From Enoplolaimus lenunculus (Eukaryota > Nematoda > Enoplea > Enoplida > Thoracostomopsidae): a stretch of DNA of 64,000 bases. The stretch covers positions 1 to 64,000 of the forward strand of contig JASANG010000110.1 of assembly GCA_030248215.1 (NCBI GenBank), written 5' to 3'. Below, in pieces: positions 58,901 to 64,000 of the stretch (its first letter is position 1; the number at the start of each line of letters is the position of its first letter). The notes beneath the pieces were generated by a model. It was not told where the DNA came from, did no database searches, and was given only the letters and a program-made list of their open reading frames with translations. The translations under genes were made by a program, and so were the position numbers.

Positions 58901-61900
58901 TTAGTTCTGCATATGACTGTATCTTGAGTCTCTCGGACTGTTTTATGAGTGATCGTTAACCTATAACCGGCAGCCTCTTGTATTCTCAAAGTTGTGATAC
59001 AAGATAGTATGACGATCATTAAAATGCAACATATATTAGGTTTAGTTTCGAACCCCATCGCATCCGCAGCGAAATATTCATGAAGGGTTCTATGCTCCAG
59101 CTCACGCGGTTTCGAGGCGTATTTATATACGCATCTTGTAGTACCAATCTTACGATATAGAGAGCCATTGTAGCGAAAAGTTTGCAAGGCTGTGTAGCTC
59201 AGTGGTTAGAGCAGAGGACCGGTAATCCGTCTATCGCGGATTCGAGCCCCACCACATCCATAGCAAAATTGTCGTGAAGGGTTCTATATGGTACCGCTTA
59301 ACATTTAGAATTATCTTATCGTATATTGCGATTATGCAGTTACAAAACAAGACACGGCCCACAATTAAAAACTCTATACATTAACAAAAATTAAAATCTT
59401 AAACAATAAAAACCCATGCATTAACAAAAAGTAAAATCTTATATCTTTAAAATAAAACAACATTACCTTCAGATGAACATAGCAGAGGCAGCCGAGTGAG
59501 AACGTTGATGCTTCGAATCAATAACAAATCTGACTCTGCACTTAAACGAGTGCTGCGCATTCGAGCAGCCGCTGACATAACACCAGTCGCTTTGCTACGG
59601 TACGAGCCTGGTGAAATTGATGGAATCTGAAACTCATTTTCGAAAATTTATTTCCTACTAGCACCACGATGCTACCTCAATTCAAATCAACACTTACGGA
59701 CAGAATTAAATAATAACTGGTCGTTTCTTTAACGCTAATCGTCGAAAACGCGATTGTTGCCAAGTATTAAATTTTCAATCTCATGTAAACGTTGTTGCAA
59801 GCATGATGTGGAACGCGACTAAAACCCAAGCCTGTTAACAAGACTGGTCGCGAGCACAAAAAAATTCAAACGCTGTTAAAACTAAGACCGCAGACGTGAT
59901 CCCGATTACAGCGTGCTCTACTCTGTCCGTGACTGTATGTATATATTCCAGACTACTTGTAGAAACAAAATGTGAATTAAAACTACAAAACAGTAAACAT
60001 AACCAGGAATCATGTTGCAGATTCCTTAAGGTGGTTAAATTTAAAAACAAATTTAAAACAGTTTAACATTCAACTTTACATCTTCCAAAACAAGTGGCAC
60101 TGTAAATTTAGACAAAAACATGCCTCAGAAACACTAAATCTATTGAAAGACAACAATTTACCTGTCGCACTAAACAACATAAGCAAACTTCAAGAGCAGC
60201 AAACACGAGTGATTTCCCCGGTTCAATAATTCCGCTGAGTCCACCTTCTTCCCCAGTAAAGCTTGATAACGGTTTGATTGAATTGTCTGCACTCTGCTCG
60301 TTTGTGGACGTATCACCTAAAAATTAATAACATAACCTGCTTCGTCTGTTCACAACACTAAATTTTGCTTCATCATTTTGCGTATTTTTCGCAAAACAAA
60401 ATCGTTTTATACAAATGTTCTAGTCATTGCAACCTAAATAACCAGCAAGCCAGGAACAAGACATAAAACATTCTACACATTATACATCAAATATAGTAAA
60501 ACAATATAAACAGTAAAATCTTGCAACTTAAAAATTCAAACAATAAAATTTTGTAACTTAGATATTCAAATTCAATAACAGGGGTCCATCCTACTGGTAA
60601 ATGACATACTTAACTTTATACGGTATTACATCATTATAAAAAACAACACAATATAATATTGCAACTTTTTAAAATTTAATTTCACTGACAAGGTTTCATG
60701 CTACCTGTAAATGGCATACTTAACTTACCGTTGTTGTTATTGGTATCGCGCAGCTCTTCACGTTTCCGCATATAATTTTCGGCTGCAGTAACTACACCTT
60801 CAAGGACGGTCACTGCGTGGCTTTGAATAATCAACGATTCACGAGTTAAAATTAACCTTAAACATTGATCACTAATATAAATACCACGCCAAAGCGTTAA
60901 ACCGTTAATAAAATCAAACTGAAAAATTCAGACTTCAATGACTAAACTGCTGCATTATGTTTCGTTATTATAAAAGTACAGCTGGCTGAAACTCAAGGTT
61001 TGACTTAAACACAAATTATAACCTTTTCAGTAGCCTACTTTAACAAAAATACTTTTCACTTACAATGTATTCATAGAAAGAACATTACAATGTATTCATA
61101 GAAAGAACATTACACAACTCTCTGTACTTTTTCTTATCATGTAATTACAGAATAAATATTTACACAACATTCTGTATAGCAGCTACATTATAAAATATGA
61201 AATTTTCTGGAAAAACTAATCAAATCCTCGAATCTCATGCGTTCGTTAAAATTGAACCATAAAATTTTGTTTGGATCGAATAAGGGTGCGATCGGAAATA
61301 AAAAACGGAAACACAGTCGGATAACGTAAAATAACTGTAGCCGAAAAATTACTTGTAGCACATAGTTACTTGAAAATTCCTCGCTAAACGAATTTTTCAG
61401 TATTTGTAATCCAAATACATTAAAATTCAGTGCTTTATTGCTTTATTGCTTAAATTGTGTCGGTAAACAGCTGTTTTAAAGAAACAATGTGAAATCCTTC
61501 GATTTCTGTAGGTCACGCTAATGCTAAAATAAAAAATTCGCCAAGAAATTAACCTTTACATTTTAATCTAAAATTACCAACACCGAGAATACTGGAAAAC
61601 CTTTGAAAAAATACCGGATATTCACAACAGAATCGAAATTCCGGTTGCACACTGGTTTGCACATTTTGAGCTAGCTCGAAGTTCATGACCAGCCAAATCA
61701 ATCTACCTATGCATCACATTCAAGACTTCAATCGCCAGTTGCTTATCGCCCATCAATTGTTCTTGCGCCAAAGGATGTTCCAGTAGACATGCCATCGCTT
61801 CAAGACAAAGCTGAATATTTTCGGTCAGCTCTAAACTACGCGGACTACACAGTGATTCCATGCATATTCCTGATAATAAACAAAATCTTTATGATTATTC

Positions 61901-63431
61901 AAAAAGCATAAACTGAAGTTATCGATTTATACGCTATATCCTATGTATACAAAAGAATGCAAACCTGTGTTAAACTGTTAAAGCAACCAGCTACCAAAAA
62001 TTCCCAAGCCGAGCAGAAACAAAATCAATAGCGTAGCCAGAAGCGTTTTAGGGGCAAACACGTCTTTTGGAAGTTTTGCACAGTAGCTTTTAGGAACTTA
62101 TTCAGTTGGAAACCATAAAACACCGTTCGAAATTTTCATACAATCTAAACCCCGTTTTAAAATTTTGGCCATGTCCATGAAAAAATCTGATTGGTGATGT
62201 TCCAACGTGCTGCCTTGGTCTAGTCATGTTGGTCATAAACGTGTAGAAATTTGCATTAGAACTCAGAAAACATGCCAAGAAATGAATAATAAAGCCAAAA
62301 TGCAACTTATTCCTTAATTTACTGGTTACGCCTATAAATAAAACCTGTACAAAATGCACCTATGGTAACTTTAGAAAAACTTACCAAAAATTAAAAACAA
62401 TTTGTCGGCTTTTTCAAGACCATCGTCAACTTCGGTACATGGCTCCAAATTAATACGATCCGCCCTTGTGGCATGACTTTGCGCATATACCTTTTCTGGT
62501 ATGGAATCCTAAAAATAAAATATTCCACCATATCAAACCATTATAGTCACTGATAATTCAATAACTCTGACTCATTATAATCTATACCTATATGAATAAT
62601 TATAAACTAAAATATTAGAACAAACCTATGCAAGGAGGCAATGATACAAAATATTATTGTTCCCAAGCAAAATTTCAATTATTTTTCTACCTCTTCAGTC
62701 ACTTCAGGTAAAACAAAACCGTTCTGTCTCATCCACGTAGCCGCTGCTAGTAACACCGGTGCCCACGCAGTTTTATAGTGCGGCCGGACTGCATCCACTG
62801 TTTCTGGAGTGTAATACGCACCTCCAGCTGGCGGCAGCTGACTTGAATATTCTAAAATTCAACCAAAACTATGCACAATAATTTTAAACAAATTCTTCAG
62901 CAATATACTGATTCGATCTCACGCAACGCTGATGCATTTTTAAAATGGTAAATTTTAACAAAAATATCAAAAATGGTATGTGATAACTGTAAGTACATTT
63001 CCGTTGGGAGACAAGAAGGTTGATCACGAATTGAAGACCCGAAGTCTTAAGCTTAGAATTACGCTTATGCGTAAGTGTAAACTTAATTTAGTCTTAGACT
63101 TCGTGGGCACGTCTTTGTAATTAACATGTGACAGAAAAATAGTACAATTAAACACGGACACTTTACTTGAAATCCTAATCTTGTATTCTAACACAACATA
63201 TTTCTTCAAATGAAATGAAAATTAATGTTGATTATTACCAGTTGGGAGCGAAAGCAGGGCCCAATCTTTAAGTGCTGCGAGCCAGTATGTAATCAAACAC
63301 GATAACTCAGGAGTAACCAATTGAAGCAAGTTCTCTGAAGGTTCCAGGTCTGCAGGTGTGCAATCTGCATTAGAAGATACTTTACTTCGCTCTTCACGTC
63401 GAATTTCTTCTTTCATTGCAACAATATAAAC
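55350..63431 (-). CDS. HEATR5: HEAT repeat-containing protein 5 (HEATR5A/B-like), C-terminal 12 exons
   Basis: Exons are 63239-63431, 62691-62851, 62385-62508, 61707-61869, 60729-60871, 60162-60316, 59467-59626, 58341-58718, 57503-57657, 56784-56952, 56332-56433 and 55350-55948. All junction phases agree and the total is 2502 nt, 833 residues to the stop. Recognisable HEATR5 blocks are SSQLPPAGGAYYTPETV with VRPHYKTAWAPVL, LTRESLIIQSHAVTVLEGV, KSLVFAALEVCLCCLVRQ, ALSVLPVSLHLVIGTLRETA and SLGVIVVEKLQN. Near the end comes ALATIMRIASKHSPQFKAVI. HEATR5B (p200) works with AP-1, aftiphilin and gamma-synergin in trafficking between the trans-Golgi and endosomes; yeast Laa1 is the homologue. Human proteins are about 2000 residues, so over half lies beyond 64000. 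A versus B cannot be told. Confidence 0.85.
59190..59265 (+). repeat. tRNA-like SINE head in a HEATR5 intron
   Basis: GGCTGTGTAGCTCAGTGGTT (A box) and GATTCGAGCCCC (B box) with a 7-bp acceptor carrying one mismatch; the anticodon position reads GGT. C at the base before the anticodon and mismatches in the T and anticodon stems argue against a working tRNA. The following GTGAAGGGTTCTAT tail recurs after a second worn head at about 59045-59095, which marks a SINE family. Confidence 0.55.
61283..61655. repeat. hAT-like CAGGGTG-type repeat, worn copy
   Basis: Opens AAGGGTGCGATCGGAAATAA and closes TTCCGGTTGCACACTGG, matching in layout the copy at about 13940-14300. In the intron between HEATR5 exons 61707-61869 and 60729-60871. 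Confidence 0.5.
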
Positions 63432-64000
63432 CTAAAACAATACTTCAAACTACAGAACAAAAATCCGAACCAAATCAGAGATAATCTGACGCCATTAAAG
63501 TTGCAGTGTTGCACTATAGTTTTTTGGCGATTTTAATAATTCCGGCGCCATTACCCGACAGCACCGTATAAAGTCAACAACATTTGTAAACAAAATTTTT
63601 TGACGCGCAATTTCCCAAAGCTAAATCCACCTAGCCACAGCGCCAAATGGCCAGCTGCAGCTGCAGCAGTTCTTAATTGTGACGCGGTTGGCTGTTTTTG
63701 CGAACAACAGAATACTACATATATTAGACAGTGAGCGTATCTTAGCTTTATTTCGTGTTTTTTGAATGACGCGATTTAGTACGTACTGCGCCTCCGCCAC
63801 GACTACCTACCAATGCTGCTCAAACCAAGAAAGTTGATGATATCAAGATGCTCGGTTAGAACGCCAACGGCTACACAAATGCAACACAGAAAACAGATAA
63901 ATTTTGCAAAGAAAACAGATAAATTTTGCAGGTCGAAAAACAACGCCCTACTTTAAATTATTGATATATCTCGGTAATTTGCAAATGCATGGTTTGGATT
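63432..64000. other. HEATR5 upstream intron, nothing recognised
   Basis: The exon at 63431 opens in phase 0 from an acceptor, so this is intron. Apart from a GCAGCTGCAGC patch near 63650 no exon or repeat copy was identified. Confidence 0.5.

Noticed and set aside
59190-59265. Functional tRNA gene
   Set aside because: Mismatched stems, an unusual base before the anticodon and a repeated SINE tail point to a tRNA-derived repeat.

Overview
The window is animal nuclear DNA: AT-rich, intron-rich, and full of short DNA transposons. The proteins are metazoan (symmetric phase-1 CCP/sushi exons, a C-type lectin exon, a BEN-domain protein, HEATR5). The CCP-rich gene content, AT richness and tRNA-like short repeats would suit an ascidian tunicate such as a Ciona relative. 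That placement is inference only; no diagnostic sequence fixes the species.

Layout. 1-3363: a short LTR-flanked element with one GC-rich ORF and no pol, abutting a rearranged piggyBac (3373-5251). 6455-11625 (minus): a decayed duplicate of a CCP gene, with signal peptide plus five CCP exons. 16329-16825 (minus): a C-type lectin terminal exon. 18591-43117 (minus): the main gene, which I assembled by eye from 19 exons. It has a signal peptide, 17 CCP exons and a short cysteine-bearing tail; all introns are phase 1 and the summed CDS is 3522 nt (1173 aa). 45700-46560: a 75/78-bp satellite. 47743-53645 (plus): a four-exon BEN-domain gene (517 aa). 55350-63431 (minus): the last 12 visible exons of HEATR5 (833 aa), convergent with the BEN gene.

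How the parts relate. The CCP locus grew by duplication at two scales. A roughly 1.2-kb unit holding two CCP exons and their introns was tandemly repeated inside the main gene. The first six exons of the gene were also copied downstream, and that copy now carries at least two frame-breaking changes and a transposon 28 bp upstream of its ATG. Two terminal exons, an orphan tail and a lectin domain, both join in phase 1, so the locus could make CCP-only or CCP-lectin secreted proteins. The introns are filled with MITEs of piggyBac-, hAT- and Harbinger-like types, tRNA-like SINEs and several palindrome-bearing minisatellites. All exon models come from reading splice sites and phases; none was checked against transcripts or databases.
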